Notes: generated from the sequence alone by a model not told the origin. 64,000 nucleotides of DNA from Pseudoalteromonas luteoviolacea NCIMB 1942 (GCF_001625595.1 NZ_AUXT01000147.1:32734-96733), one strand, 5' to 3'; positions 48,985-58,320 are shown, counted from the stretch's first letter. Translations and numbers: made by a program.

Positions 48985-50390
48985 TGAAGAGTGTTTGGTT
49001 AGTTGATGATGATGCGTCAATTCGCTTTGTACTAGAAAAAGCGTTATCTAGATCTGGATTTACAACAGAAAGCTTTGCAAATGGCCAAGACGTATTGACG
49101 GCGCTCGAATACGACCAACCCTCAGTATTAATGTCGGACGTCCGTATGCCAGGCATTGATGGCATGGCATTGCTTGAAGAAGTGAATGAACTCTACCCTG
49201 CTTTACCAGTAATTATCATGACAGCACATTCCGATTTAGACTCAGCTGTTAATGCTTTTCAAAAAGGGGCATTTGAGTACCTTGCCAAACCTTTTGACTT
49301 GGACGAAGCGACTTCGCTAGCCGACAGAGCCTACCGCGCCGCGCAGCAAAATGTCAAAGCCAAGCAGGTCGATTCAGTCTCTAACAGCCCAGATATCATT
49401 GGCGAAGCGCCGGCAATGCAAGAAGTGTTCAGAGCCATAGGTAAGCTGTCGGCTTCAAGCATGAGCGTATTAATCAATGGTGAGTCTGGAACAGGTAAAG
49501 AACTGGTTGCTGGTGCCTTGCATAATCACAGCCCCCGTAAAGACAATACTTTTATTGCCTTAAATATGGCTGCTATCCCTAAAGATCTAGTTGAATCTGA
49601 ATTGTTTGGCCACGAGAAAGGGGCATTTACAGGCGCTGATAGTGTAAGACGAGGCCGCTTTGAACAAGCCAATAGTGGCACATTATTCCTAGATGAAATT
49701 GGTGACATGCCCCTCGATGTGCAAACTCGTTTGCTACGGGTATTAGCCGATGGTGAGTTTTATCGCGTCGGTGGCCACCAAAGTATCAAAGTAGATGTGC
49801 GGATCTTAGCGGCCACCCACCAAGATTTAGAGCAACTGGTCAGCGAAGGAAAATTTCGTGAAGACTTGTTTCATCGCCTTAATGTTGTCCGATTGCGCAT
49901 TCCCCCGCTCAGGGAACGCAGTGTTGATATTGGCAAACTGGCACAATACTTTTTAGCTAAAAGCGCCAAAGAACTCAAAGTTCCGAGTAAAGTGCTCACC
50001 GAAGCCGCGCTCACTCAACTGTGTGCATTTGGCTGGCCTGGCAATGTAAGACAGCTAGAGAATACCTGTCGTTGGTTAACAGTCATGGCGCCGGGTGACA
50101 TGGTTGGCCCACAAGATCTTCCACCAGAGCTCTCCCAACCTCCTGAGATAGCCGATACTGCGACTAGCCATGATTGGCTTGACGCATTTCAACAATGGCT
50201 TGACCAACAATTGCGCCAAGGTGAAGAACACATTTGGCCCCAGATACAAGCAAAACTCGAAACACGCTTAATCAAATCTGCACTTGCAGCGTGTCATGGA
50301 CATAAACAAGATGCTGCACTAAAAATAGGTTGGGGGCGTAATACATTGACCCGCAAACTGAAAGAGCGCAATATGCTAGAAAAAGACTAA
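48984..50390 (+). CDS. glnG: Nitrogen regulation response regulator NtrC
   Basis: A 468-residue sigma-54 activator (E. coli 469): receiver domain with Asp52 (VLMSDVRMPGIDG), AAA+ domain with Walker A NGESGTGKE, the sigma-54-contact GAFTGA loop, and LFLDEIGDMPLDVQTRLLRV, then a Fis-type HTH (RLIKSALAACHGHKQDAALK). It activates glnA through the sites at 45428-45464 and probably binds the perfect site before ntrB. The start overlaps the ntrB stop by one base, with AGGGAG upstream. Confidence 0.97.
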   Translation: MKSVWLVDDDASIRFVLEKALSRSGFTTESFANGQDVLTALEYDQPSVLMSDVRMPGIDGMALLEEVNELYPALPVIIMTAHSDLDSAVNAFQKGAFEYLAKPFDLDEATSLADRAYRAAQQNVKAKQVDSVSNSPDIIGEAPAMQEVFRAIGKLSASSMSVLINGESGTGKELVAGALHNHSPRKDNTFIALNMAAIPKDLVESELFGHEKGAFTGADSVRRGRFEQANSGTLFLDEIGDMPLDVQTRLLRVLADGEFYRVGGHQSIKVDVRILAATHQDLEQLVSEGKFREDLFHRLNVVRLRIPPLRERSVDIGKLAQYFLAKSAKELKVPSKVLTEAALTQLCAFGWPGNVRQLENTCRWLTVMAPGDMVGPQDLPPELSQPPEIADTATSHDWLDAFQQWLDQQLRQGEEHIWPQIQAKLETRLIKSALAACHGHKQDAALKIGWGRNTLTRKLKERNMLEKD

Positions 50391-50404
50391 ATATTTGGCT
50401 GACC

Positions 50405-50863
50405 ATGAAGCTGTTAGAAAATATTACCACCATTAAACAATTGGAAATCATTAATCGGCTTGATTTTTTTAAAGAGTTCTCTCTTGCCGAACGGCAAGTT
50501 TTATTAGAATCTTTTAGTCACCTTTATTTGATTGGCCAAGGTAAGTATGCATTTAAAAGATTTGAGCAAGATAATCGCCTATATATCATATTAAGTGGTG
50601 AGTTACGCATCTTTTCTGAAAAAAGTCATGTTGATATCGGCCATGTTGGGCCAGGTGAGTTTGTTGGTGAAGGCGCATTTATATGTCATCGTGAACGCAG
50701 CACCAGTGCGCAAGCTGTGTCAGATACCATCGTATTAGCAATTACCTCTGAAGCCTTGACTAAATTACCTGCTATTATTAGAGAAAAAATCAAAGATAAA
50801 ATCATTGCAGGTATGAGTGAACGTATTCACAAACTCAATCATTATATCGAAGAGCAGTTTTAG
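50405..50863 (+). CDS. Cyclic-nucleotide-binding-fold protein without DNA-binding domain
   Basis: A 152-residue protein: a Crp-type beta-roll (about 22-120) with LYIILSGELRIFSEKSHV and the phosphate-binding-cassette region VGPGEFVGEGAFICHRERST, then a helical end (ERIHKLNHYIEEQF). In CRP the cassette reads GExxxxxxxxRTA; here GEGAFICHRERST keeps Gly-Glu and an Arg-Ser pair, so nucleotide binding is plausible. There is no HTH. It starts 14 bases after ntrC with no evident ribosome site, and may be the last gene of that transcript. Partner unknown. Confidence 0.75.
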   Translation: MKLLENITTIKQLEIINRLDFFKEFSLAERQVLLESFSHLYLIGQGKYAFKRFEQDNRLYIILSGELRIFSEKSHVDIGHVGPGEFVGEGAFICHRERSTSAQAVSDTIVLAITSEALTKLPAIIREKIKDKIIAGMSERIHKLNHYIEEQF

Positions 50864-50875
50864 ACAACTTAAAGG

Positions 50876-50901
50876 CTACAGAGCACCTAGTTACTCTGTA
50901 G
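50876..50901. terminator. Bidirectional hairpin between the cNMP-fold and peptide genes
   Basis: A perfect 8-bp stem CTACAGAG/CTCTGTAG with a 10-base loop between two convergent stop codons. U tracts on both sides are short. Confidence 0.6.
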
Positions 50902-50913
50902 TCTACCAAACGC

Positions 50914-51084
50914 TTAGCAGTTATACATAGACATACACGTGATGCCATTGTAAGAGATACAACCAGGTACGTGAGGAGAGCTCGCATACATACCACCAGC
51001 AACTTGTGGGGTTTGGTCATGATTTAGCGTTTTATTGTTAGTGGTTAATTGCTTAACTGAATGTTTCTTAAGTGCGACTTTCAT
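50914..51084 (-). CDS. Short GG-leader peptide, probable RiPP precursor
   Basis: A 56-residue peptide. The leader MKVALKKHSVKQLTTNNKTL then NHDQTPQVAGG is basic and ends in a double-Gly (residues 30-31), the cleavage signal of C39-peptidase exporters. The core is MYASSPHVPG, then CISYNGITCMSMYNC (42-56): three Cys, four Ser and one Thr in the 25-residue core, which suits crosslinked or heterocyclised products. The pattern resembles the short 'class I lanthipeptide/natural product precursor' peptides annotated in Pseudoalteromonas (recollection, not searched). The ribosome site AAGGA lies 7 bases upstream. A terminator separates it from the PLP gene, so it has its own promoter within about 190 bases. 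No modification enzyme of a known RiPP class or peptidase-exporter is seen beside it. Confidence 0.72.
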   Translation of the reverse strand: MKVALKKHSVKQLTTNNKTLNHDQTPQVAGGMYASSPHVPGCISYNGITCMSMYNC

Positions 51085-51271
51085 CGTTATTTCCTTTTTA
51101 TGTTGATCTATTTCACACAGGCTGGCTATTGCAACCTGCTTAATAATTAACCATCAACACGTTTGAAAATCAACGCTTTGTGTCTGTACATTATTTCATT
51201 ACAAACACACATAGTTCTATGAGATAGTAAAATGTTTTGCTGTACAAAAATCAGGCAGAAGAGGTGGATTT

Positions 51272-51296
51272 AAAAGGGTGCGAACGCACCCTTTTT
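51272..51296. terminator. Bidirectional terminator after the PLP gene
   Basis: A 6-bp stem GGGTGC/GCACCC with a GAAC loop, flanked by AAAA and TTTTT. It directly follows the stop of the minus-strand PLP gene, so its transcript should end before the peptide gene. Confidence 0.9.
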
Positions 51297-51297
51297 G

Positions 51298-52533
51298 CTA
51301 GTTTAGCAATTCGCTAAATAAGTCGAAAAGCCTATCGAGTTCTTCGATGGTGTTATAGTGCATACAGCCAATGCGAACGACACCGCCTTTATCCATAACG
51401 CCCAGCTGTTCACATAGACCTTGCGCATAAAAGTTGCCGTCCCAAACACACACATGTTGCTGGCCTAAAAACTCAGATACTTTACGCGGCTCAAGGCCAT
51501 CAAAAGTCAACGCAAACGTCGGCGTACGCTCAGAAACTCTTGCCACATCATCGATGCCATAGAGTTTAATTTGGGGAAACTGAGCCAACTTAGTCAAAAA
51601 GTGCTGACTTAGCGCCATTTCATGCGCCTTTGAGTTTGCAAATGCTTGTTCAAGGCGGGCTCTCAGAAGCTCCGATTTTGGTAATTCACTCAAAGAGGCA
51701 ATGTAATCAATCGCAGCGATGACACCTGCAAGCCCTTCAAAGCTTTGAGTGCCAGTTTCCCAACGTCCTGGGATCACATCTTTCGCGGGCTCTACTTTGT
51801 ATGGAGTGAAACCTTCTAGGTGTGCACGCTTACCATAAACAATACCCACATGCGGGCCAAAGAACTTATATGCTGAGCAAGCTAAAAAGTCGCAATCTAA
51901 AGCTTGTACATCAATCAACTCATGAGGGGCAAAGTGAACTGCATCTACATAGACGAGCGCACCAACTTGATGTGCCATCTCGACGATTTTCTTAATGTTA
52001 TTGATAGACCCTGTGGTATTGGATGCGTAGGTTACAGCAACTAACTTTGTATTGCTGTTTAGTAACTCAGTATAGTGATCTAAATCTAAAGTGCAGTCAG
52101 CTTCATTGATACGCACAGCATGCACACTGGCACCTTTATCTTCAGCAGCTTGACGCCATGATGAAACGTTTGAGTAATGATCGGCATTGGTCACGATCAC
52201 TTCATCTGTAGGCTGCCAACCTCTAGATATTGCACGGCTAAAGCTAAAAGTTAGGCTCGTCATGTTAGCACCAAATACGATTTGATCGCTGCTTGGCGCA
52301 TTTAGTAACTGTGCCACCGATTCTCTAGCTTGACCCATTAACTCTACGGTTTTATCGCTAGAGAAGAATGCACCGCCTAAGTTGGAATTAAAGTAACCTA
52401 GGTAAGTTGACATTGCACTCAACACTGACTGAGGTACTTGTGAACCACCAGGGCCATCTAAAAACATCGGTGCTTGTCCGGAGATTTCCTGCATCAATGC
52501 AGGAAATTGGCGGCGAATTTGAGATAAGTTCAT
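51298..52533 (-). CDS. Class V aminotransferase, cysteine-desulfurase-like (VC1184 family)
   Basis: A 411-residue PLP enzyme. The N-terminal FPALMQEISGQAPMFLDGPG, the PLP-pocket VDAVHFAPHELIDV (Asp197, His200) and CSAYKFFGPHVGIVYGKR with the Schiff-base Lys223 identify a class V fold of the cysteine-desulfurase-like VC1184 group; the actual reaction is unknown for this group. The ATG at 52533 has GAGG upstream and family length; the open frame runs 9 codons further. It follows the dioxygenase gene by 10 bases on the same strand, so the two are an operon. Confidence 0.85.
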   Translation of the reverse strand: MNLSQIRRQFPALMQEISGQAPMFLDGPGGSQVPQSVLSAMSTYLGYFNSNLGGAFFSSDKTVELMGQARESVAQLLNAPSSDQIVFGANMTSLTFSFSRAISRGWQPTDEVIVTNADHYSNVSSWRQAAEDKGASVHAVRINEADCTLDLDHYTELLNSNTKLVAVTYASNTTGSINNIKKIVEMAHQVGALVYVDAVHFAPHELIDVQALDCDFLACSAYKFFGPHVGIVYGKRAHLEGFTPYKVEPAKDVIPGRWETGTQSFEGLAGVIAAIDYIASLSELPKSELLRARLEQAFANSKAHEMALSQHFLTKLAQFPQIKLYGIDDVARVSERTPTFALTFDGLEPRKVSEFLGQQHVCVWDGNFYAQGLCEQLGVMDKGGVVRIGCMHYNTIEELDRLFDLFSELLN

Positions 52534-52543
52534 AGAGACCTCA

Positions 52544-53176
52544 TTAAGCCGTAAATACAAAACAGTCTAAGTAGCCCACTTTGTCAGAGTCTAGCTTATT
52601 CATCGGTGTTGCGTTGTGCCAAACTTCACGGTCATTTACAAGTGCAAACAAGCCGTCTTTAATTTCCATTTTGAAACAAGGCTCAGCTTCTTTATGTTCA
52701 TACACAAGTAACTCGCCACCAGCAATATTCTCGTGTGAAACACCACATACACAAACGTGATCAAAGCCATCTTGATGCACCCCTTCAGGAGCCGGTGGCG
52801 TATCGCTTTCAATAGCCAACATACGGAACTGATGCACTTCGATATCACTGTCGTCTGCGATACCTGTCATTGCTTTGAATTCAGACAGCAAGTGTTTGAA
52901 ACCATCGCTTTGCAACAACTCGATTTCTAGATTTTCGTACACACGCTCTATATTGCCCTGAAAGTTGTTGATGGAATCATCTTGCACAAATGCTTTTGTT
53001 GGCTGAATAGACACCGTATTTTCTTGAAACTTTAATACTGAATAACGACGCTTACGAAAAGCACCATCGGCATACGGATTGTCGGGTAAACGTGAAAAAA
53101 ATGGCTTTACCGAATCAATATGAGATTGTTGAATAAAACGAAGTTGAAGCAAATTCTGGTTGTTTACTGCTGTCAT
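52544..53176 (-). CDS. 2-oxoglutarate/Fe(II) dioxygenase, amino-acid hydroxylase-like
   Basis: A 210-residue protein of the 2OG-Fe_dioxy family that includes bacterial L-isoleucine 4-hydroxylase. The iron ligands are visible as His134-x-Asp136 (GVHQDGFDHV) and a distal His187 (REVWHNATPM). The length fits free amino acid hydroxylases, but a peptide substrate cannot be excluded. It is the first gene of a two-gene unit with the class V PLP enzyme, which could act on the hydroxylated product. The peptide gene with the GG leader lies 1.5 kb downstream on the same strand. Confidence 0.85.
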   Translation of the reverse strand: MTAVNNQNLLQLRFIQQSHIDSVKPFFSRLPDNPYADGAFRKRRYSVLKFQENTVSIQPTKAFVQDDSINNFQGNIERVYENLEIELLQSDGFKHLLSEFKAMTGIADDSDIEVHQFRMLAIESDTPPAPEGVHQDGFDHVCVCGVSHENIAGGELLVYEHKEAEPCFKMEIKDGLFALVNDREVWHNATPMNKLDSDKVGYLDCFVFTA

Positions 53177-53479
53177 TTTTGCTCTCGCCTTTTGATGAGA
53201 AATTGGCAGAGATCTTAATCTATTTCGTAGGAAATTTTGATTTTGAATAACTTGTTTTTAGCAAAAAACAAGAATAAATATACCCATTAAGAACATAAGT
53301 TAGATTAAAAATACCATTTATTTTAACTTTGGTAACTTAGCGTGATAGCGCCAGAAATAATCACCATAAAGGCTCATAAGTCATATCAGCGCTATTCCGA
53401 GCACTCCATAAGTGCAATTACTAAGATAAACACCTCGCCATTGCACTATTCAAAAATAACTATTCATTAAAGTGCTATA
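53177..53479. other. Intergenic region upstream of the dioxygenase gene
   Basis: AT-rich, with no credible coding frame or RNA structure. It should hold the promoter of the dioxygenase-PLP unit. No riboswitch-like fold was recognised. Confidence 0.5.
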
Positions 53480-54460
53480 TCACAACGTGTCTTTGATCGC
53501 TTTCAATTGGTTGCTAAAACTAAGGTGGCGTATATCACCCAACCCGGCTTTTTCTGTCAATTCCAGTAGTTGATTTTCTAAAGTCAGTAACTGAGCTTCT
53601 ACTTGCTTGTCATCTAGTGCTTGTTTACGCGCTAAATGTTCTGCAAACAAGTGCTCTAGTCTGAATATCTGCAATTGTGCCGAGTGGACTTTGTCTTCAA
53701 TGTTCGTGTAATCGCGCACATTTAGATTTATAAATTGCTGCGCATAATCCGCAGTATTCCTGGCATCAGCGTAGACACTCGGCAGTACCTGAGCCTTCGT
53801 TGATGCACTTATCATCTTTAGTTCAGCATTGACTTGACCTAGGTAATATAAACTCACCGCATCCTTTTCCAAACGCGTTAACTGTGCTTGATAGCTTGGT
53901 AACTGCGCCTCTACGTCAGGCTGCTTGCCATCCACTAACATGACTTTGAGCTTGTTATGATGCTTATGTAGCTTGTCGTAGCGAGTTGGGAACTGTTGCT
54001 GACTATCAAATTTGTCTAATACTGCAAAGTGCGATCGAACAGGTTCTAATACTGATAAAATCAATTTTTTTGCCGCTTGTGCACCGCCAACCAATGCCAA
54101 AATTTTTTGGCTCATTTCGATAATTTCAGCGCTGACTGTTTGAGATGAAAAAAAAGAAGCACTGTCTAAAGCTTCGTGTGGCTTAGCTTTTAATTCCGAA
54201 AACTGGTGTTTTAGGTCTTGCCACTCTTTTTGCGCCTTATCTATTCTGTTTAAATCATACTCAGCGAGCAACTCCACATTTGCCAAATGCATTGCTTGCT
54301 GAGCTTCAGAATAAGCAGTTTCTGCTCTGTTATAAGCAGCTTGTATTTGCTCGGCTGAGGGCGACGTGCCGCCCAAAGTGTTTTGTACCGAGTCCAGAGT
54401 CTTACATCCTGTAGTACCAATAAGCATTGCACCAAAAACAATGCCAAACTTCATCTGCAT
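53480..54460 (-). CDS. Putative lipoprotein with coiled-coil helices
   Basis: A 326-residue protein. The start at 54460 has GGAG at 6-base spacing and shares one base with the upstream stop (TGATG), so translation is coupled; an ATG at 54472 is also open. The N-terminal MQMKFGIVFGAMLIGTTGCK looks like a lipoprotein signal with Cys at about 19, although the residue at -3 is Thr rather than Leu. The rest is almost entirely charged helix with heptad-like Leu/Gln/Lys patterns (for example ELLAEYDLNRIDKAQKEWQD). The family is not recognised. With the beta-barrel partner it may form an envelope complex. Confidence 0.65.
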   Translation of the reverse strand: MQMKFGIVFGAMLIGTTGCKTLDSVQNTLGGTSPSAEQIQAAYNRAETAYSEAQQAMHLANVELLAEYDLNRIDKAQKEWQDLKHQFSELKAKPHEALDSASFFSSQTVSAEIIEMSQKILALVGGAQAAKKLILSVLEPVRSHFAVLDKFDSQQQFPTRYDKLHKHHNKLKVMLVDGKQPDVEAQLPSYQAQLTRLEKDAVSLYYLGQVNAELKMISASTKAQVLPSVYADARNTADYAQQFINLNVRDYTNIEDKVHSAQLQIFRLEHLFAEHLARKQALDDKQVEAQLLTLENQLLELTEKAGLGDIRHLSFSNQLKAIKDTL

Positions 54461-55407
54461 CAATAACTCCATTGTAATCCAGCGGTCAGAGAAACATTAG
54501 TATACTCTATTTCAGGTACGCGCAAACGACGATCATTCACTTCTTCTGTTACCGTATCCCGCTCTTTGTAAGAAGCATCGACACCAAGCATCACAGCAAT
54601 ATGCTCAACGAGTTGATACCTAACGCCCGCTCTAGCCATCACACCCCACCCATTAAAGCTCTCGGTTAACGTTGTTGTCTCAAATTGAGTATTTTGAATA
54701 CGGCTATAAACCGGAGTGCTCAGCTCTCCCTCAACATACCAACTTACTTTTTCATTCGGCTGCATAAGCTTGCTATCGTAGCGCGCTCCTACTGTTGCCA
54801 ATAGCCCCATCTGATCTTCGGTCACTGAGATAACAGGCACCAAAGACGCAGGGTTATCTTGCAGCACATCATCGCCACTCTTTGCTTGCCCGGGTAAATC
54901 AAAGCGTGGAACAGGATCCCCTTCATCTCTGGGTAGTGCTTTTAACGCGTTATCAAACTCTGTTGCGCCTGGGTTCACAAATTGGAAGTTAGAGCGCGTG
55001 AAGCTCGAAGTAAAGATCTTCATACCAAAGGTCAGCTGTATGGCTCTTTGATAATTGTAAGCGGCTGTAAAGGCCAATTCATTAGCTTTGACCTTAAAGT
55101 CATTCTGCTGAATGGCACCAAAATTTCTGAGTGACCACGTTTCTGTGTCTATTTCAGTTGAAATAGTTGCAGCACTGCCGATGTAGAAACCCCAATCCTC
55201 ATCCACTCCGGTATAAGAGATCTGCCTCACCGCAGGGTTAGTCACAGATATTGACTGTGACAACTGGCCAAAGCCGGCAACATCTTGCAAAGATTCATTG
55301 TAATCTATGGTCTCAAAGCCAAGACGTATTTCACTAAAAGACGGTAATGGCGCAGCCGACGTACTAAAACTACCCATAATCCCTAACAAAGCGAGCGTGT
55401 ATTTCAT
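54460..55407 (-). CDS. Putative outer-membrane beta-barrel protein
   Basis: A 315-residue exported protein. The start at 55407 gives a signal peptide (MKYTLALLGIMGSFSTSAAP) and has AAAGG upstream; the open frame runs 15 codons further. The mature part has alternating amphipathic strands typical of small porin-like barrels (AYNYQRAIQLTFGMKIFTSS, WGVMARAGVRYQLVEHIAVM) and ends in an aromatic (LTAGLQWSY), the usual signal for outer-membrane insertion. The function is unknown. It precedes the lipoprotein gene with a one-base overlap, so the pair is an operon. Confidence 0.7.
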   Translation of the reverse strand: MKYTLALLGIMGSFSTSAAPLPSFSEIRLGFETIDYNESLQDVAGFGQLSQSISVTNPAVRQISYTGVDEDWGFYIGSAATISTEIDTETWSLRNFGAIQQNDFKVKANELAFTAAYNYQRAIQLTFGMKIFTSSFTRSNFQFVNPGATEFDNALKALPRDEGDPVPRFDLPGQAKSGDDVLQDNPASLVPVISVTEDQMGLLATVGARYDSKLMQPNEKVSWYVEGELSTPVYSRIQNTQFETTTLTESFNGWGVMARAGVRYQLVEHIAVMLGVDASYKERDTVTEEVNDRRLRVPEIEYTNVSLTAGLQWSY

Positions 55408-55716
55408 TGCCTTTCCCCGATAACATGGTAATTGTGTATCGCAAGGCACCACATACTACCCCTTGCTTAAAAGCCTAATTGGTTACTTTGATAAGTCCTA
55501 TGTAAGCGGTACTTGGAGTAAGCACAACCATCCCATGTAATAAGATCAGCAGATAGCGCCATACAAGCCTTACAAAGCAGTCCACGCAACTCATTTGGCT
55601 GTTTTATAAACACTAGTACAGACCTCTTTATAGTCAAGGACATAGAATAGGGCAAGGGGAGTGATATATGGTGGCTTTCTTTCTACATAGAATGAAATTA
55701 GAAGGCCAATACGATT
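55408..55716. other. Intergenic region with a doubtful short frame
   Basis: It contains the promoter of the beta-barrel gene. A 58-codon minus-strand frame (ATG 55643 to 55467) exists but has no good ribosome site and no recognisable family, so it is not called as a gene. Confidence 0.4.
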
Positions 55717-55739
55717 AAAAAGCCAGTACAAGACTGGCT
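55717..55739 (-). terminator. Terminator of the acnB relic
   Basis: On the minus strand, a 7-bp stem AGCCAGT/ACTGGCT with a 5-base loop is followed by TTTT. It lies 15 bases beyond the original acnB stop and has outlasted the gene's reading frame. Confidence 0.8.
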
Positions 55740-55754
55740 CTACACTTTAACAGG

Positions 55755-58320
55755 CTAGACGGCTTGCTGAATAATGACACTTTCTGCCTTTTTCGTATAT
55801 TGAGGCATGTGATGGAAATTCACATAACGGTAAGTGTCAGTCGCTGTCGCATTGATCTTGGTGGCATATTCTTGGTATCCATCTGGTGAAGGTAGACGCC
55901 CAGGATTGCAGCAAGTTCAGCGGATGCTAAAAACACGTTTGCGCCCGTACCTAGACGATTAGGGAAGTTTCGTACGACTGTGGCTAGATCCGCGACACGG
56001 GCTTGGTTACCCATACAGAGCGAACACCCCGGTGTTTCAATGCGCGCACCTACACGACCATAAATACCGTAATACCCTTCATCGGTTAATTGGTCTCGGT
56101 CCATTTTTGTTGGTGGTGCTATCCACATACGCGTGAGTAATTGTCCTTTAAATCCATCTAACAGCTTGCCTGCGGCTCTAAAGTGCCCAATATTGGTCAT
56201 ACAAGAACCGATAAATACCTCATTGATCGCTTCGCCCTGTACCGTTGAAAGTAGTCAAGCATCATCAGGATCGCTTGGCGCACATAGAATGGGTTCCTTG
56301 ATTTCACTTAGATCAATATCAATGATATGTGCATACTCTGCATTTTTGTCCGCTACTATCAATTCTGGAGTTACTAGCCAGCTTCCATTTTAGAAATTCG
56401 ACGTTCTATTGTACGTACATCACCATACCCCTCGGAAATCATCCACTTGAGCATCATAATGTTTGAGTTTAAATATTCCTCTATTGAAGACCGTGATAAC
56501 TTCACTGTGCAGCCTGGTGCCGAGCGCTCTGCCGATGCATCTAAGGGTTCAAAAGCTTGTTCTACCGTTAAATGCTCAACACCTTCTATCTCTAAGATAC
56601 GGCCAGAAAATTCATTTACTTTACCTTTTTTTCAACTGTTAGAAGGCCCTGCTGAATGGCATAATAAGGGAATGCATGTACCAAATCTCGTAATGTGATC
56701 CCTGGCTGCATATCACCCTTAAAGCGAACCATAATGGACTCAAGCGTATCAAGCGGCATCACCCCCGTTGCCGCAGCAAAAGCCACGGTCCCAGAGCCTG
56801 CTGGAAATGAAGCCCCCAAAGGGAAATGCGTATGTGAGTCCCCACCAGTGCCAACAATGTCCAGTAACAGCATTCGGTTTAACTAAGAGTGGATCACACC
56901 ATCTCCTGGGCGTAAAGATACGCCACCGCGATTCATCATAAAATCAGGGAGTGTGTGATGTGTATTAACTTCGTTTGGCTTTGGATAAGCTGACGTACTG
57001 CAGAATGGCTGCATGGTCAAATCAGCAGAAAAGCCTAAACATGCCAGATCTTTAAGTTCGTCTCGAGTCATCGGGCCGGTTGTATCTTGCGAGCCCACAG
57101 TTGTCATCTTGGGCTCACAGTACGGGTCTGGGCGTACGCCTTCTACTCCACATGCTTTACCGACCATCTTCTGCGCAAGTGTAAAGCCTTTCCCTGTATC
57201 GTTTGCCTGAACAGGCTTACGGAAAATCGTCTCCTGGTCAAAACCTAAAGAGGCACGCGCCTTATCCGTTAATCAGCGACCTATAATCAGCTAGATCCGT
57301 CCTCCCGCTTGTACCTCATCTAAAATCACTTCAGACTTAACTGTAAACTCAGAAACCACCACTTCTGTGTCATGGCGTTTAATCACTCCTTCATAGGGAT
57401 AAATATCGATTTGGTCACCCATTACCAAATTCTCGACTGGCAATTCGATGGGTAATGCACCAGAGTCTTCCATTGTATTAAAGAAAATTGGTGCAATTTC
57501 CCCACCTAAACACACCCCACCAACACGCTTATTTGGTACATGAGGAATATCATTCCCCGTAAACCAAAGCACTGAGTTCGTTGCTGATTTTCGAGATGAA
57601 CCGGTACCAACGACATCACCCACATAAGCTAGCGGCAGGCCTTTCTTTTTTAAGGCTTCTAGTTGATATATTGGGCCTATCTCGCCATGCTTCTCTGGAA
57701 TAATACCCTCTCTTTCATTCTTCAACATCACCAAGGCATGCAACGGAATATCAGGACGTGACCAAGCATCAGGAGCAGGAGAGAGGTCGTCGGTATTGGT
57801 TTTACCAGTTACTTTAAATACAGCGACTGAAATTTTTTCAGGTACTGCAGGTTTTTCGGTGAACCACTCAGCGTTTGCCCAAGAAGTTATAACTTGCTTC
57901 ACAAATTGATTGCCATTCTACGCTTTTTCTTCAACGTCATAAAAAGCGTCGAACATTAATAGTGTATGCGACAACCCTTTGGCCACAATAGGTGCTAACT
58001 GTTCGTCGCCTAGTAATTCGATCATTGGTGCAATGTTGTAGCCACCTAACATGGTGCGTAACAACTCTGCTGCATACACTTTTGAGATAAGTGGCTAAGT
58101 GGTATCCTCTTTCGCCACAGATGCTAGGAAACTAGCTTTGACGTAGGCTGCATCATCACCCCCTGGAGGTACCCTGTTGACCAGCAGATCTAGTATAAAC
58201 TCTCCTGCTCGGGGCGTCTTTACAAGCTCAACTAACTCCGCAGTTTTCTGTGTGTCCAGCGGCTGGGGACTATTCTTGAGCCGCACGTTCTTCTACATGG
58301 TTACGATACTCTTGAAGCAC
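55755..58320 (-). pseudogene. acnB: Full-length acnB (aconitate hydratase B) pseudogene
   Basis: Reading the minus strand with frame changes recovers nearly all of AcnB, from a GTG start at 58320 (LQEYRNHVEERAAQE) to the C-terminus FHHMPQYTKKAESV at 55755, about 855 codons. Nonsense codons lie at 58095-58097, 57918-57920, 57291-57293, about 57276, at about 56883 (the Trp of GVIHSWLNRM), and at 56255-56257. Frameshifts lie near 58275, in a T7/A7 run at 56626-56632, near 56390 and near 55905. The active-site stretch is also altered ([17 protein letters not shown] rather than [17 protein letters not shown]). An intact acnB or acnA must exist elsewhere if the citrate cycle works. Confidence 0.9.

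Noticed and set aside
51085..51271. Possible riboswitch or small RNA upstream of the GG-leader peptide
   Set aside because: I looked for a conserved fold and found only short AT-rich stems; the region is probably just promoter and leader.
55467..55643. 58-codon minus-strand frame
   Set aside because: No ribosome site, no recognised family, and its position between an operon promoter and a pseudogene makes it doubtful; conservation would be needed to call it.
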